Below are positions 9,075 to 18,024 of a stretch of DNA of 64,000 nucleotides, one piece after another. Every line of letters begins with the position of its first letter. Position 1 is the stretch's first letter. The DNA is from PLOWO2-12-38-17 sp963709355 (lineage in GTDB: Bacteria > Planctomycetota > Brocadiia > Brocadiales > Brocadiaceae), in contig CAVPVY010000005.1 of NCBI GenBank assembly GCA_963709355.1, positions 2,418,001-2,482,000 on the forward strand, in the 5' to 3' direction. Made by a program: the position numbers and the translations under genes. The notes beneath the pieces were generated by a model. The model worked only from the letters and a program-made list of their open reading frames with translations. It did not search any database and was not told the origin of the DNA.

Positions 9075-9105
9075 GGATGGGCTCACTTCATTTAACCCAT
9101 CCTAC
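9075..9105. repeat. Hairpin repeat (GGATGGG...CCCATCC)
   Basis: A perfect 7-bp stem GGATGGG/CCCATCC with a 14-base loop, ending in TAC. Read on the other strand it is GTAGGATGGGTT followed by GAGCCCATCC, a member of the common bacterial GTAGGRTGGGTTA dispersed repeat. It may also end transcription of the restriction operon, though there is no T-tract. Confidence 0.5.
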
Positions 9106-9157
9106 ATATTCATAATAAAAGATGCATACCAAGAATCTTTAAAGCCTCTAAAAAGTT

Positions 9158-12076
9158 ATGTTCAATCTAGAACCTTATGATTGCTTAAAATCCTCACAGG
9201 AAATCAGGCAATGGTACGAAAATAATTACCACTTACTTTCCCTTGCCGGGTTATGGTTAAAAGGCGGCGAACCTAATACCATGGACCCTGAACTATTTTC
9301 TCAGGCAAAGGTAAGATTCCTGATTTGCAGGTTATCAACTTACCGCGACGTATCAACCTCTATTTCCCACTCACTTGTTGCTCAGATTGCGCAAGAGGTT
9401 GACAGCGTTTTTACTGATTTTGCCTTCCTGCCGCCGCCAAAGGATATGGGCATAATGATTTCTTCTGAAATCCCGTTATGGGTCGGCGCTACCACAAAAG
9501 AACCGCCTTCATCGTTTGATGTGTTGGGCATAAGTAATTCTGTCGTACTTGAACTATTAAACCTCCCAAAATTATTACACTTCTCAGGTATTCCGCTTTT
9601 TAAGAATGAACGAATGGCACGATCAAATATCCCACTGATAATACTTGGAGGCGCCAATGCGGCAGTAACATCAGTTTTACACGGACCGATAAAGGAGCAG
9701 GGGTTTGGAGATGATTATGGACTTGTAGACGCTGTCATTATTGGTGAAGGTGAATATTCCATAAAACAATTTCTGGAGATTGTTAAAAAGGGTAAGGCAT
9801 CCGGACTATGTAAAACAGATATTTTGCGTGAATGTCACGGCATGGTGGATGGGTTTTATGAACCGGACAAATACGAACATCGGTATAAAACAGTTGTACA
9901 CAATCCTCCGGAGGAACGAGAAATAACCGAACATAGCCCCCCTGCATCCCCCTCTTGTAAAGGTGGAGGCGAGGGGATTAAAATTCTTCTTTCAAGCGAG
10001 AAACACTTAGAAGAAATTATACCAAAAGAACCGTATGTGTCATCCCCTGTTAAAGGCGCATTTGTATTTGACCTTGATAACGTGAGGACACTGGAATCCG
10101 GTCCAATATGGTACGAAATGGAATCTATCGGCACGGGATGCTTGCAAATAAGCAACGGGTGTCCGTGTTTTTGTTCGTTCTGTGCCGAAAGTTGGGAAAG
10201 GAAACCCTATCGTGAACGCTCACTATCAAATCTTCTAAAGGCATTAGAAATAGCCAAGGCACAGCAGGGACTCGACACAGTAAATTTATTAAGCTTTAAC
10301 TTCAATACACATGCAGAGCTATACCCAATTATCCTCTCCTTCTATAAAAAAATAGCCAACCTGAGTTTAAAAAGTCAGCGTTTTGATTTATTATCAACAG
10401 ACAGATTCCTCGTAGAAGTACAGCAAATAATCGGGAAAACGACAATCAGTTGTGGAATGGAGGGTATCAGCGAAAGGTTACGGCGTTATTTGCATAAAAA
10501 CCTTACAGAAACGCAAATTTACAAGGCTTGTGAATTCTTATTTGAAAGGGGTATAAGGGAACTCAAGATTTTTTTAATCAGAACAGGCTTAGAACAACAG
10601 GAGGACTTTTCAGAATTCAGAAGATTTGTGAAACGTCTGGCAGATCTGAAAAGTATGTCTGATAGCAAAGTACGCATCATTTTTAGCCTGACCCCCCTCT
10701 ATTATCCTCCGCACACACCACTCCAATTCAATGTTTGTTTAACTGCTGTTAAAGAAAAGGGAAATACCCGAAAAGAGATTGAACGCATTTGCAAGCTAAA
10801 CAATATGGAATTCAGGGAAAGCGCATCACACGGTGAAACGTGGTTGATGCAACTGCTTGCCATGGGTGATAGACGATTAACGCAGGCTCTAATATATTCA
10901 TCAATCAAAGATGGTTTTATTTATTACAATACAGTATCTGAGCATATAATTAGAAATTGGCGCGGCTATTTGGAGAAACTCGGTTTATCAGAGGAAATGT
11001 ATTTTCGGGAAAAGGATAAAGACTGTGTCTTTCCATGGGACGATATTGATCTCGGCATATCAAAGAGATTTTTGTGGGAAGAATATAAACGCTCAATCAT
11101 TTTCGCTGAACGGGAATATTGCCTTGGTCGCCCTCATTTAGAGGCACAATGCCTTGGCTGCGGTGCATGCCCATCAACTACACATATAAATAAAATTACA
11201 AAACATAAAAATTCAGAACCGTTTTTATTGGAAGAAATTACACAAATCGCTGAAAATAAACGGCAGACATGCACATTAAAGGTAGTTGTAGAAATTGATC
11301 CCTCAATGCGTATGGTGTCAAAAAGATATATTGGTGTTATCGTAGCACGGGCATTGATGCTTACTATACCTGAAATCATACCATATTATCATTCCGTATC
11401 AGGACACCTAAGGGATTTTATTACTACAAGCGATTTTACCTCCGGCATTAACGTTTATAATCTATCATTCGTATTAAATACTAACTTAAAATCCTCGTTA
11501 AATGAGGGGACACTATCACAAAAAATCAAAACCATACAAAAACATTGCAAGGAATTTAAAATAAAGAAATTTATTTTGGATGCAGGCTCTCCTTTGGATA
11601 TAAAATATATAGCATACAACATTTACTTTAATAAAGATTTTAAGAAGTCTTTTATAGAACAGAAATTAGGAGAATATCTGCATACAAATTATGTTAAGCA
11701 TACCTTACTAAGAAAAAATGGACAAATAATGTTTAGAGTGGACCCAAAAACCAGAAAGCATGCCATAGTTATTCATGCTGAAATTAATAGCAAAAAACAA
11801 CTAAAGGAACCAGCCTTCTCGATTTTAATAGTAGTAGCAAACCGATTCGATATCAACACATTTCTTGAGACTTTTTATGGCAAGGACAGAAGGCAGGAAA
11901 TTGTCCGTACTCAAATAGAATCTCTGGGATATTATGGAAGAAAACTTACTACACAAAAAGCTACAAGATGCACTTCATGTGGAGACAATATTAATGAAAT
12001 CCTTATTGCTGGAAAATCTTTAATCGAAGACCAATGTCTTATTTGTAGTATAAGTAACAGCAAATTTAGCGCTTAG
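9158..12076 (+). CDS. Large B12-binding-type radical SAM protein with DUF2344-like C-terminus
   Basis: A 972-residue protein. Residues about 40-240 look like the B12-binding/Rossmann-like domain of the TIGR03960-type radical SAM family (FAFLPPPKDMG, then PLIILGGANA and GEGEYSIKQFLE). The radical SAM cluster motif is NGCPCFCSFCAE near residue 333 (CxxxCxxC). Near 680 is CLGCGACPS, a further Cys cluster. Residues about 710-880 resemble the DUF2344 radical-SAM-linked domain, and the C-terminus ends with two CxxC pairs (CTSCGDN and CLIC). Relatives are annotated only as radical SAM proteins. The region near residue 262 carries an in-frame repeat insertion. It stands alone as a transcription unit. 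Confidence 0.75.
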   Translation: MFNLEPYDCLKSSQEIRQWYENNYHLLSLAGLWLKGGEPNTMDPELFSQAKVRFLICRLSTYRDVSTSISHSLVAQIAQEVDSVFTDFAFLPPPKDMGIMISSEIPLWVGATTKEPPSSFDVLGISNSVVLELLNLPKLLHFSGIPLFKNERMARSNIPLIILGGANAAVTSVLHGPIKEQGFGDDYGLVDAVIIGEGEYSIKQFLEIVKKGKASGLCKTDILRECHGMVDGFYEPDKYEHRYKTVVHNPPEEREITEHSPPASPSCKGGGEGIKILLSSEKHLEEIIPKEPYVSSPVKGAFVFDLDNVRTLESGPIWYEMESIGTGCLQISNGCPCFCSFCAESWERKPYRERSLSNLLKALEIAKAQQGLDTVNLLSFNFNTHAELYPIILSFYKKIANLSLKSQRFDLLSTDRFLVEVQQIIGKTTISCGMEGISERLRRYLHKNLTETQIYKACEFLFERGIRELKIFLIRTGLEQQEDFSEFRRFVKRLADLKSMSDSKVRIIFSLTPLYYPPHTPLQFNVCLTAVKEKGNTRKEIERICKLNNMEFRESASHGETWLMQLLAMGDRRLTQALIYSSIKDGFIYYNTVSEHIIRNWRGYLEKLGLSEEMYFREKDKDCVFPWDDIDLGISKRFLWEEYKRSIIFAEREYCLGRPHLEAQCLGCGACPSTTHINKITKHKNSEPFLLEEITQIAENKRQTCTLKVVVEIDPSMRMVSKRYIGVIVARALMLTIPEIIPYYHSVSGHLRDFITTSDFTSGINVYNLSFVLNTNLKSSLNEGTLSQKIKTIQKHCKEFKIKKFILDAGSPLDIKYIAYNIYFNKDFKKSFIEQKLGEYLHTNYVKHTLLRKNGQIMFRVDPKTRKHAIVIHAEINSKKQLKEPAFSILIVVANRFDINTFLETFYGKDRRQEIVRTQIESLGYYGRKLTTQKATRCTSCGDNINEILIAGKSLIEDQCLICSISNSKFSA
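9937..9978. repeat. C/G-rich dispersed repeat inserted in frame in the radical SAM gene
   Basis: A G/C-rich block with CCCCCTC followed by AAAGGTGGAGG, the pattern of the common bacterial CCCCTC...GAGGGG repeat. It adds an SPPASPSCKGGGEG stretch to the protein without breaking the frame. A related piece lies at 17.2 kb. Confidence 0.6.
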
Positions 12077-12272
12077 TGTATTATTTAAACTCTTGTAAAT
12101 TTTTTAGAAAATATATTATAAATACGTAACTACAAGGCCGACTTAAAATAAAATGTTCTTAAACTTTCTTTCTGGTATGTATTTTGAGTGTGCCCTAATT
12201 GCATCACACACCTGATCAAAAATTTTATGTTTATCCATAGAATATCCTTTTTTTTATTATTTTTACTTTTAC

Positions 12273-12311
12273 TTGACATTATTCTGCCAATAACCTAGCC
12301 TATAGGTAGGT
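12273..12311 (+). promoter_or_regulatory. Candidate promoter with overlapping dyad upstream of the EAL gene
   Basis: TTGACA at 12273-12278 is followed about 17 bases later by a near-perfect dyad at 12293-12311 (ACCTA, core CCTATAGG, TAGGT) that covers the expected -10 position. This would suit a repressor-controlled promoter. It is about 165 bases before the GGDEF/EAL gene. A second hairpin, TTACGC/GCGTAA at 12389-12418, lies between. No gene is seen in the 400-base gap 12077-12475. Confidence 0.35.
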
Positions 12312-12475
12312 TATATACAAAACTTCATTACATGCCCATTTTAGCATATAATATATTTTAAGTTGCGCTTCGTAAGGGCAATAATAACTTACGCGTTTCG
12401 AGCCGATTTCAAGCGTAAAAATTAGGGACTTATTTTTGCACGCTCCCTTAGTCGAACTATATAAAGGAGTCACCA

Positions 12476-14155
12476 ATGAAGATATATTCAGCATATTCGC
12501 CTTTCTTCACGACTTGGACTAAGCTGTATTGGACTCGAAAGACAATTAAGATACTCCTGATTTGTGCATTACTCCTTGGGGCTTACGCGGCCGTTTATCG
12601 CGGCGGGGGTAGTGAGCCTGGGCTCATCTCTGCCGGCTACATCCCGATCATTATGGCTAGCTTGTTCTTCCGAATTCCGGGCGGAGTAGTCACAGCAATT
12701 GCGGCTGGAATTATGCTTGGCCCATTTATGTCAAGTAATGTGTACACAGGGGATCAACAGGATACAATCCTATGGCTCTCACGGCTGGGTCTCTATATCC
12801 TTGTGGGCATTCTCACCGGTGCGCCACTCCAGGTTTACAAGCATCACCTCAAGAAAATGCACTACTTGTCTACACACGATTATGCGACCGATCTTCCCAA
12901 TCGGCGCGCCTTATACCAAACAATTAATGAATTATATAATCGGCCAACTCCGTTACACAATTGCAATTGTTTGATCATCATTAATTTTGATAACTTGCCA
13001 GATATTACCAGCACCTTCGGGTTAGAGACGGGGGATATGATTATACTAGAAAACTATCGCCGACTCGTTCGTGCATTACCGCCATCCGCTGAGTTATTTC
13101 ACTACCTTCAGGACCGATTGGCAATCCTCTTGACGAATACCAATTTGAAAACCATTCCCCAAATCATCAAGATAATTACGGAAACCGTCCCACCCTCTGT
13201 GATATACCAGGGAATTCCATTGCACTTGGTGCCATATCTTGGCCATACCATCTTCTACCATAAAGCGTACGTCAAACCGGGAACGTTGGTTTGTCAAGCG
13301 GACACGGCTATGCTTTTTAATAAAGAGACATGCTCATCGTATTCCTATTCACCGCAAATGGAGCAAACCAGGAAAGAGGACATGATCTTACTGGGCTCGT
13401 TGCTCCGGGCTATGCAAGAGAATCAGTTGTTGCTCCATTTTCAGCCTAAGAGCTATCTACAGACTAAAACGAGGGCTGGGTTCGAGGTGCTTATTCGCTG
13501 GCATCATCCCAGTTTGGGAGATATCCAGCCGCTTAGATTCATCCAGCACGTTGAGAAGACAGATCTGATCGACCCGCTCACCTATTGGGTTGTAGATCGG
13601 GCGTTGAGCACGCATGCGGCGTGGCGGCAGATGGGCTTTACAGTTAACATAGCGGTCAATGTTTCCAGCCGCAATCTCGTATCAGCCGACTTCGCAGATA
13701 ACATCCTGAATTTGCTTGACCACCACCATGTCGAGCCAAGCATGCTGGAACTAGAAATCACGGAAACCGCAATCATGGCCAATCCAGAAAAGTCTATGTC
13801 GGTGTTAGGCCGACTCGCCGACGTCAAAATCAGCATCTCGATTGATGACTTTGGCACCGGTTATTCGTCCCTGGCCTACTTGCACAAGTTGTCAGCGACG
13901 AAGATCAAGATTCCACCTTGGTTTACTAATAAATTGACCACCGATCCAGGCATCAAGGAAATCGTGGCCGGAGCGATTGCAATGATGCACCGATTGAACC
14001 TGGAGGTCATCGCTGAAGGTATTGAGAATGAAGAAACATTCAATGAGTTATTGAATTTGGGGTGCGATATAGGCCAAGGTTACTTCATATGCAAGCCACT
14101 ACCTGAGAAAGAGGCGCTAGTCTGGTATCAAAATGCGTCTCGTATGACCCAGTAA
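12476..14155 (+). CDS. Membrane-bound degenerate GGDEF / EAL domain protein
   Basis: A 559-residue cyclic-di-GMP family protein. Residues 20-120 contain three to four membrane helices in a MASE-like block. Residues about 135-275 are a GGDEF domain that has lost its GGDEF loop (the segment reads YLQDRLAIL), so it is not expected to synthesise c-di-GMP. Residues about 310-550 are an EAL domain with EVLIRW in place of EALxRW, ELEITE, IDDFGTGYSSL, AEGIE and GQGYFICKPL. The Lys of the KID motif is kept but the Asp is replaced (KIPPWF), so phosphodiesterase activity is uncertain. AGGAG precedes ATG 12476. It is visibly richer in G+C than its neighbours, suggesting acquisition. Confidence 0.85.
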   Translation: MKIYSAYSPFFTTWTKLYWTRKTIKILLICALLLGAYAAVYRGGGSEPGLISAGYIPIIMASLFFRIPGGVVTAIAAGIMLGPFMSSNVYTGDQQDTILWLSRLGLYILVGILTGAPLQVYKHHLKKMHYLSTHDYATDLPNRRALYQTINELYNRPTPLHNCNCLIIINFDNLPDITSTFGLETGDMIILENYRRLVRALPPSAELFHYLQDRLAILLTNTNLKTIPQIIKIITETVPPSVIYQGIPLHLVPYLGHTIFYHKAYVKPGTLVCQADTAMLFNKETCSSYSYSPQMEQTRKEDMILLGSLLRAMQENQLLLHFQPKSYLQTKTRAGFEVLIRWHHPSLGDIQPLRFIQHVEKTDLIDPLTYWVVDRALSTHAAWRQMGFTVNIAVNVSSRNLVSADFADNILNLLDHHHVEPSMLELEITETAIMANPEKSMSVLGRLADVKISISIDDFGTGYSSLAYLHKLSATKIKIPPWFTNKLTTDPGIKEIVAGAIAMMHRLNLEVIAEGIENEETFNELLNLGCDIGQGYFICKPLPEKEALVWYQNASRMTQ

Positions 14156-14156
14156 G

Positions 14157-14185
14157 CGCAACCTAATTCATGTTAGGCGCTTGCG
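14157..14185. other. Inverted repeat with integron-like core sites, possible attC remnant
   Basis: CGCAACCTAA and TTAGGCGCTTGCG form a stem immediately after the EAL gene stop. The inner boxes CCTAA and GTTAGGC resemble the R'' and R' core boxes of integron attC sites, but the spacing is far too short for a complete attC. It could be a collapsed attC or an ordinary terminator-type hairpin without T-tract. Confidence 0.3.
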
Positions 14186-14217
14186 ATAAGAAGGTTGGAA
14201 AGCGAAGCAAAGGTTTC

Positions 14218-14424
14218 CTATTTGTCGATTCTCTCCAACGCAAGCAGAAATCCGTATATAATAGATTGTGTCCGTGGAGAGAAACCCGGGATGTAAACAT
14301 CTACGGGAACAACGTTATCAATCCATTTCTTGTAGCATAGCAGTTACTGAAAATACCACCACTACAAGCAAACGCACCCGTAGCAATAATCATACGAGGC
14401 TCTGATGTACAATGATAAGTCTTG
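14218..14424 (-). pseudogene. Decayed duplicate of the hydrogenase small-subunit C-terminus
   Basis: This segment, with flanking homology from about 14176, is a diverged copy of the 3' end of the fused hyfH-hyfI gene at 21983. On the - strand it reads KTYHCTSEPRMIIATGAFAC, then SGGIFSNCYATRNG. A one-base deletion near 14323 shifts frame, and a second frame gives VVPVDVYIPGF...YGFLLALERIDK and stop. Two iron-sulfur Cys are lost (GACAC to GAFAC, PGCPP to PGFSP). Only the last 70 or so codons are present, so it cannot be functional. Confidence 0.85.
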
Positions 14425-14425
14425 A

Positions 14426-15682
14426 TTAATAAGCAATTTTTCTAACTTCTTTTACGCGCCGCAACAAAACCGTTGCTATAATAACCCTTAAAAAGGATGA
14501 AATAGCAAAAAGGGTAAGTATTTGGTAACCGAATGAATGTGGTATGTGCGTTGCCAAAAGACCACCAAGTAAACTGCCAGTACAAACAGCGAAACCATTA
14601 AAAACATTGAAGTAGGAAATACAACGCGTTCGCTTTTCAGGAATTATTGATTCATAAATAAAATTTGAAGAACATAAATTAAACCCAGCCCAGAATATAC
14701 CGGCAAGTGTTTGAATTACCAGTAAAAAATACACATCCCTTGAAATGAGCCACATCGCAGGTAATACAGATATAACTAGACTGCATATCTTTATAAGCTT
14801 CAAATTCCCAATTGCATCCGCACGCTTTCCCCAGTAACGCACCGCTATTATACTTGCAATCGGAACAGTTGTAGTAACAATCGTATAAGTAATATAAGAA
14901 AAGCCCAGATCACGGAGCATGAATACCGGGAAGAAATTCGAAACTAAAAAGACAGCAAAACTAAAAGAACTATGAAAAACCACATACTTCCCGAAATTCC
15001 CAACATGTAACCTGCGTGTAAATTCAATAAAGGAAAAATAGTGTTCCTTTTTTACCTCCAGAGGTGGTTCATACATCTTACTCAGAAAATAACATGAAAT
15101 ATACCTTGAAATCATCGCTATAAGAAAAATAATGGTAAATCCTATGTAAGCATGTTCTCTGAATAAATGTAAAATATATCCCGCAAGAAATGCGCTAACC
15201 ACAGTAACTAAACCAACGACCCTTCCGCGCCTGCTAAAAAAAGTACCCCTTTTCCTTTCGGGTACAAGATTTGCCATCAGGGAACCCCACGATGGATTTG
15301 CAAACGAGGCAAGAGATGAATACACTGTAAAAAAACAAATAAGTGCATAAACGCTGATAAACTCTGGCAGGTAAGGAATAATTGCTATAGGAAGCAACAT
15401 TAAGGCGTGAAAAAAAACTGAAATTACTACAACTTTCTTTCTACTTCCCAGCCGTTCAGTTATATCGGCAGCCTTGAGCTGAATGAATGAAGGCACTAAT
15501 TGCGCCAGAGAACCCAATAGACCAATTTGAAAACTACTCGCACCTAGTGCAACGGCAAACGGATTGATATAGTTTTCACCAAACCCGATCGTTGATGCAA
15601 AAGCTACCCCATCTTTAATTGAAAGATCAAGACTCCTTCTGACAGCAAGTCTTTCCTTCGGTCTGTACAGATTTACTTCCAT
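14426..15682 (-). CDS. MFS transporter
   Basis: A 418-residue major facilitator superfamily protein with about 12 hydrophobic helices. The loop between helices 2 and 3 reads DITERLGSRKKVVVIS, the usual MFS motif A variant, and the equivalent loop in the second half is YWGKRADAIGN. A charged middle stretch (SKMYEPPLEVKKEHYF) separates the halves. Substrate is not predictable. It lies between the hyfI fragment, which it nearly touches, and gdhA, which is 50 bases away on the same strand and may be co-transcribed. Confidence 0.8.
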   Translation of the reverse strand: MEVNLYRPKERLAVRRSLDLSIKDGVAFASTIGFGENYINPFAVALGASSFQIGLLGSLAQLVPSFIQLKAADITERLGSRKKVVVISVFFHALMLLPIAIIPYLPEFISVYALICFFTVYSSLASFANPSWGSLMANLVPERKRGTFFSRRGRVVGLVTVVSAFLAGYILHLFREHAYIGFTIIFLIAMISRYISCYFLSKMYEPPLEVKKEHYFSFIEFTRRLHVGNFGKYVVFHSSFSFAVFLVSNFFPVFMLRDLGFSYITYTIVTTTVPIASIIAVRYWGKRADAIGNLKLIKICSLVISVLPAMWLISRDVYFLLVIQTLAGIFWAGFNLCSSNFIYESIIPEKRTRCISYFNVFNGFAVCTGSLLGGLLATHIPHSFGYQILTLFAISSFLRVIIATVLLRRVKEVRKIAY

Positions 15683-15732
15683 AAAACCAACTATAGCTTG
15701 TTTTGACTTAACATCAAAATAATTCTAGTTCT

Positions 15733-16983
15733 TCAAGGATATAATCCTCTTAGTTCTTTAGCTTCTGCTACACGTCCTATGCCCAGCATCAAAGCTGCGG
15801 TACGCATATCAACACCCTTTTTATTAGAAAATGCCAACACCCTGTTGAACGTACCAACCATGACATCTTTTAGTTTCTTCTGAATATCTTCTTCACTCCA
15901 GAAATAATACTGGATATCCTGTACCCATTCGAAATACGAAACAGTTACGCCGCCTGCATTGGCTAAGATATCAGGTACGAGGAACACCTTTTTGTCCTGT
16001 AATATCTTATCAGCCTCTGAAGTTGTTGGACCATTGGCGCCTTCCACTATAATCTTTGCCTTGATTTTGTCAGCGTTATCTTCAGTAATTTGCCCTTCTA
16101 TCGCGGCTGGTACAATAACATCGCAATCCAGCTCAAAAAGCTCTTCATTTGTTATTGCATCTGCCTCTTTCAGGCCAATAACATGCTTATTTTCTTCAAG
16201 ATAATGCCTGAGGTACGGAACGAGGATACCTTTGGGATTATATGCCCCGCCGCTAACATCACTCACTGCCACTATATTACATCCTTGATCATAGAGGTCT
16301 CTGGCAACTACAGAACCTACATTTCCCAAACCCTGAATGGCAATTCGCATGCCGCGGAGGTCCTTATATAACACCCTTGCAGCTTCCGTAACCATATAGG
16401 TAACTCCTCGTCCTGTGCCTTCTGCCCTACCCAGAGAACCACCCAATAACAAGGGTTTACCAGTAACCACGCCAGGAATTGTATTGCCTTGCTGCATACT
16501 GTAAGTGTCCATCATCCACGCCATGGTTTGGGAATTTGTGTATAAATCAGGGGCAGGGATATCTTTGTCTGGTCCTATCATTTGAACAATTTCGGTGGTA
16601 TAACGGCGTGTTAATCGCTCTAGCTCAGTCTCTGACAACTCCTCAGGATTGCACTGAACGCCCCCTTTTGCACCACCATAAGGCATGTGCATGAGGGCGC
16701 ATTTCCATGTCATTAACATAGCAAGGGCTGAGACTTCATTAAGGTCAACGTAAGGATGGTAGCGGATACCTCCTTTGGAAGGACCGAGCGTAATATCGTG
16801 CTGTACCCGATAACCTCTGAAAACCTTCACCTTGCCGTTATCCATTCTGACAGGCACAGAAACAATAAGGGAGCGTTTCGGAAATCGCATACGCTCCCTT
16901 ATTCCACCTTCTATATTTAACATCTCCGCAACGGTATCATATTGTTTGAGTGCCGTTTCATAGAGGATATTGTTTGCATTCAT
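15733..16983 (-). CDS. gdhA: Glu/Leu/Phe/Val dehydrogenase, probably glutamate dehydrogenase
   Basis: A 416-residue enzyme, typical for hexameric NAD(P)-glutamate dehydrogenases, which interconvert glutamate and 2-oxoglutarate plus ammonium. The substrate segment GPSKGGIRYHPYV and the catalytic block MPYGGAKGGVQC, holding the active-site Lys, are intact. The Rossmann glycine motif is IAIQGLGNVGSV near residue 215. PAAIEGQIT and EGANGPTT are typical of GDH rather than Leu/Phe dehydrogenases. It suits an ammonium-rich lifestyle. It is transcribed toward the MFS gene. Confidence 0.92.
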   Translation of the reverse strand: MNANNILYETALKQYDTVAEMLNIEGGIRERMRFPKRSLIVSVPVRMDNGKVKVFRGYRVQHDITLGPSKGGIRYHPYVDLNEVSALAMLMTWKCALMHMPYGGAKGGVQCNPEELSETELERLTRRYTTEIVQMIGPDKDIPAPDLYTNSQTMAWMMDTYSMQQGNTIPGVVTGKPLLLGGSLGRAEGTGRGVTYMVTEAARVLYKDLRGMRIAIQGLGNVGSVVARDLYDQGCNIVAVSDVSGGAYNPKGILVPYLRHYLEENKHVIGLKEADAITNEELFELDCDVIVPAAIEGQITEDNADKIKAKIIVEGANGPTTSEADKILQDKKVFLVPDILANAGGVTVSYFEWVQDIQYYFWSEEDIQKKLKDVMVGTFNRVLAFSNKKGVDMRTAALMLGIGRVAEAKELRGLYP

Positions 16984-17200
16984 ATCACACCATTACCTCT
17001 TTGGTTAGATTATTTACTCCCGAACACAAAGTTGTCTGGGCATTGAAAGACATTATAGTAAGTTAAAACGACGAATGCAAGGCTATGAAATATTTTCCCA
17101 CGTAGATATTTTAAAATTCCTCCTCCGTACCCCTTTGCCACCTTTATTTAAGACATGCGTATAAAGTATTGTCGTGTTCACATCTTTTATCCGAAAAGAA

Positions 17201-17272
17201 TCCTCACCCAGACCCTCTCCCACATGGGGCGAGGGAACTTCCCCTCCCTTGACGGGAGGGCTTAAGGGAGGT
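17201..17272. repeat. G/C-rich dispersed repeats (CCCTCTCCC and CCCCTCCC families)
   Basis: Two adjoining palindromic repeats: CCCTCTCCC...GGGGCGAGGG and CCCCTCCCTTGACGGGAGGG followed by AAGGGAGG. These are widespread intergenic repeat types. They lie where the C-terminal half of the integron integrase should continue, so they may mark its truncation. ORFs crossing them are artefacts. Confidence 0.7.
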
Positions 17273-17317
17273 TGCCGTATTTACATACGTTTTTGTAAGC
17301 CTTTTGCTCATGGGCGT

Positions 17318-17543
17318 CACCCTGAGTCTAACGCACTCCATCGAACGAAGCCCCGATCCATAGAGAAGACTTGCCATAAGCCATTTTATGCCTTCCAGCC
17401 TCAGGAGTATCTTTTTTTGCTTCCACTCTCGTAAAAACAACTGGAAGTCTTTTGGACCTTTTTGACCTTTCTATGTCGTCTAACCAGCCAACATCCTGTT
17501 GCAATACCTCACGGTATACAAGGAAATAAGCTTGATTATACAT
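17318..17543 (-). pseudogene. intI: Integron integrase fragment
   Basis: Two overlapping - strand frames give one continuous integron-integrase segment: YREVLQQDVGWLDDIERSKR, SKRLPVVFTRVEAKK, then after a frameshift ILLRLEGIKWLMASLLYGSG and LRSMECVRLRV. This corresponds to the end of the N-terminal SAM-like domain through box I of the tyrosine recombinase, including the first catalytic Arg (GSGLR). The shift is explained by one extra A in the A7 run at about 17412-17418. About 80 N-terminal residues are missing (homology stops where the 105-base repeat begins at 17545), and the C-terminal half with the HxxR and Tyr boxes is gone. It cannot be active. Confidence 0.82.
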
Positions 17544-17544
17544 A

Positions 17545-17649
17545 TATAATTGAGTAACATGTTGACAATTTTAGGCTATATAATGTAACAATAGGTTTCG
17601 CAAATGACGTAAAATAATATGATAATTGGGAAGCCTAATATAAAGTTAT
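17545..17649 (+). repeat. 105-base direct repeat, copy 1 (attC-like, before first cassette)
   Basis: This copy pairs with 18320-18424; the last 62 bases are identical. Within it TAAC (about 17586) and GTTA (17645-17648) could pair as outer boxes, and TAGGTTTC with GAAGCCTA forms an 8-bp inner stem with one G-T wobble, the layout of an attC. It abuts the broken intI where attI is expected, so it is either attI with a fused attC, or the attC of a lost first cassette. Confidence 0.6.
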
Positions 17650-17682
17650 ACCACGTAAAATTACTTTTACGTAAGAAAACTA

Positions 17683-18015
17683 ATGAATTTGCCTAATGCA
17701 GATCAGGCACAAGTGGATCGTAAGAAAATTACGGAATACTTGTTGTGTACATCACATCCAGATGGGAACAATAAAGCGATGTTTTTTTCTCAATTTGGTT
17801 TCACGCTAGAAAATTGGAAAATATTAGCAGAATCTTTGCGCAAACATGGGGCAACCTATAATGTGACAAAAGTTGTTGAATCTGAATATGGCACACGTTA
17901 TAGTGTAGATGGATTGTTAGAAACACCAGATAGCCGCAATCCATATGTAAGGACTGTTTGGATAATAGAAAAACAGTCTACAACACCAAGGTTGATTACT
18001 GCACACCCAAAATAG
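17683..18015 (+). CDS. DUF6883 family protein (integron cassette)
   Basis: A 110-residue protein that I place in the DUF6883 family: an N-terminal MNLPNADQAQVDRKKITEYL, then FFSQFGFTLENWKILAESL, and a C-terminal RTVWIIEKQSTTPRLITAHP strand pair. DUF6883 proteins are often next to DUF4926 genes, as here (9 bases apart). The pairing resembles toxin-immunity or toxin-antitoxin couples, but no activity is established. No strong ribosome binding site precedes ATG 17683, common in integron cassettes. It starts 34 bases after the first attC-like repeat. Confidence 0.7.
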   Translation: MNLPNADQAQVDRKKITEYLLCTSHPDGNNKAMFFSQFGFTLENWKILAESLRKHGATYNVTKVVESEYGTRYSVDGLLETPDSRNPYVRTVWIIEKQSTTPRLITAHPK

Positions 18016-18024
18016 GAGGAAACC

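Noticed and set aside
12300..12494. 64-codon - strand frame before the EAL gene
   Set aside because: It runs antisense through the promoter/dyad region and into the EAL start, without ribosome binding site.
17174..17434. Open frame of 86 codons on the + strand over the intI remnant
   Set aside because: It is built from G/C-rich dispersed repeats and the antisense of the integrase fragment; no protein character.
17562..17584. TTGACA and TATAAT inside repeat copy 1 as the cassette promoter Pc
   Set aside because: Spacing is only 11 bases and the elements are not kept in copy 2.
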